Positions 8,542-8,785 of a stretch of 8,785 nucleotides of DNA are shown one piece after another. The stretch is taken from the NCBI GenBank assembly GCA_023258775.1, contig JALQWJ010000053.1, positions 1-8,785 on the forward strand, given 5' to 3'. Every line of letters starts with the position of its first letter. Positions within the stretch are counted from its first letter, which is position 1. This DNA comes from Burkholderiaceae bacterium. Lineage in GTDB: Bacteria; Pseudomonadota; Gammaproteobacteria; Burkholderiales; Burkholderiaceae_E. The notes beneath the pieces are model-generated. The model made no database searches, had not been told where the DNA came from, and saw nothing but the letters and a program-made list of their open reading frames with translations. Made by a program: the position numbers and the translations under genes.

Positions 8542-8785
8542 GTCCGGTCCCAGGTTGATTCATCGACACAATCAGCCGAACTCGGTATGCCGCTTACAGT
8601 GGGGGTTCCTGAAATAGTGAACACATTGGCCGCCCAAATACCTGTTACTCCGGTGGGAAGTCCGCTGACTGTTGCCCCAGTGGCACCTGTGGTAGCATAA
8701 GTGATATTGGAAATTGCATTATTGATGCAAAGTGTTTGAGCATTGGATCCCGCTGCTGAAGTCAGTGCAATAGTATTATTGGGAT
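8538..8785 (-). CDS. Truncated repeat-rich surface protein or adhesin fragment (5' end outside window)
   Basis: The minus strand is open for 81 codons from the right edge to TAA (8540-8538), with no start codon needed inside the window. The reading contains [50 protein letters not shown] and TPTVSG. This closely resembles the tandem Ig/PKD-like extracellular repeats (CINxAIxxITYxTTGATG...GLPAGVTG...VTISGTPTxSGTFNYTV) known from large secreted Bacteroidetes proteins; the comparison is from memory. The expected TFNYTVxxTGGC strand is missing: after VSG (8589) comes [16 protein letters not shown], unrelated to the repeat. The stop lies within the puhE stop codon region, so the genes overlap tail to tail by four bases. 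Truncation, frameshift, transfer from a bacteroidete or a chimeric assembly could each explain it. Coding in this frame seems real; intact function does not. Confidence 0.6.
   Translation of the reverse strand, partial: PNNTIALTSAAGSNAQTLCINNAISNITYATTGATGATVSGLPTGVTGIWAANVFTISGTPTVSGIPSSADCVDESTWDRT

Noticed and set aside
8325..8558. 77-codon + strand open frame at the end of puhE
   Set aside because: It is an out-of-frame shadow of the conserved PuhE C-terminus.

Overview
The window is a stretch of a photosynthesis gene cluster from an aerobic or facultative purple bacterium with a type II (quinone) reaction centre. Gene content and order (bchH-bchL-bchM-lhaA-puhA-puhB-puhC-acsF-puhE, all on the + strand) match the conserved bchFNBHLM-lhaA-puh superoperon of purple proteobacteria. 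The acsF gene directly behind puhC, the moderate GC and the protein sequences suggest a betaproteobacterium, probably Burkholderiales (compare Rubrivivax, Limnohabitans or phototrophic Polynucleobacter). That placement is inference; no rRNA gene is present.

Layout. Positions 1-4581 hold the 3' part of bchH (Mg-chelatase large subunit), then bchL (iron protein of the dark-operative protochlorophyllide reductase), bchM (Mg-protoporphyrin IX methyltransferase) and lhaA (PucC-type light-harvesting assembly protein). These four overlap each other (ATGA, TAATG and 8 bp), so they are clearly co-translated. A 116-bp spacer (4582-4697) follows. It holds two possible tiny ORFs linked by stop/start overlaps and ends in the strongest ribosome-binding site of the window, in front of puhA. 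Positions 4698-8541 carry puhA (reaction-centre H subunit), puhB and puhC (assembly factors), acsF (O2-dependent cyclase) and puhE (assembly factor, TTG start).

How the genes work together. BchH, BchM and AcsF act on three successive steps of bacteriochlorophyll synthesis: Mg insertion, methylation and ring E formation. BchL serves the later reduction of protochlorophyllide. LhaA, PuhB, PuhC and PuhE help assemble the RC-LH1 complex that contains PuhA.

The last 244 bases do not belong to the photosynthesis cluster. The minus strand is open from the window edge down to a stop inside the puhE stop codon. It encodes a Thr/Gly-rich repeat of the kind seen in large Bacteroidetes-type cell-surface proteins. 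The similarity ends abruptly about 50 bases before puhE, and its stop codon is borrowed from puhE, so this is a truncated gene, a recombination junction or an assembly chimera.

No tRNA, rRNA, CRISPR array, insertion sequence or convincing intrinsic terminator was seen. The other points of note are a CAG/CAT microsatellite that puts a Gln/His tract into BchM, a long N-terminal extension of BchL, and strong perfect hairpins inside lhaA and acsF.
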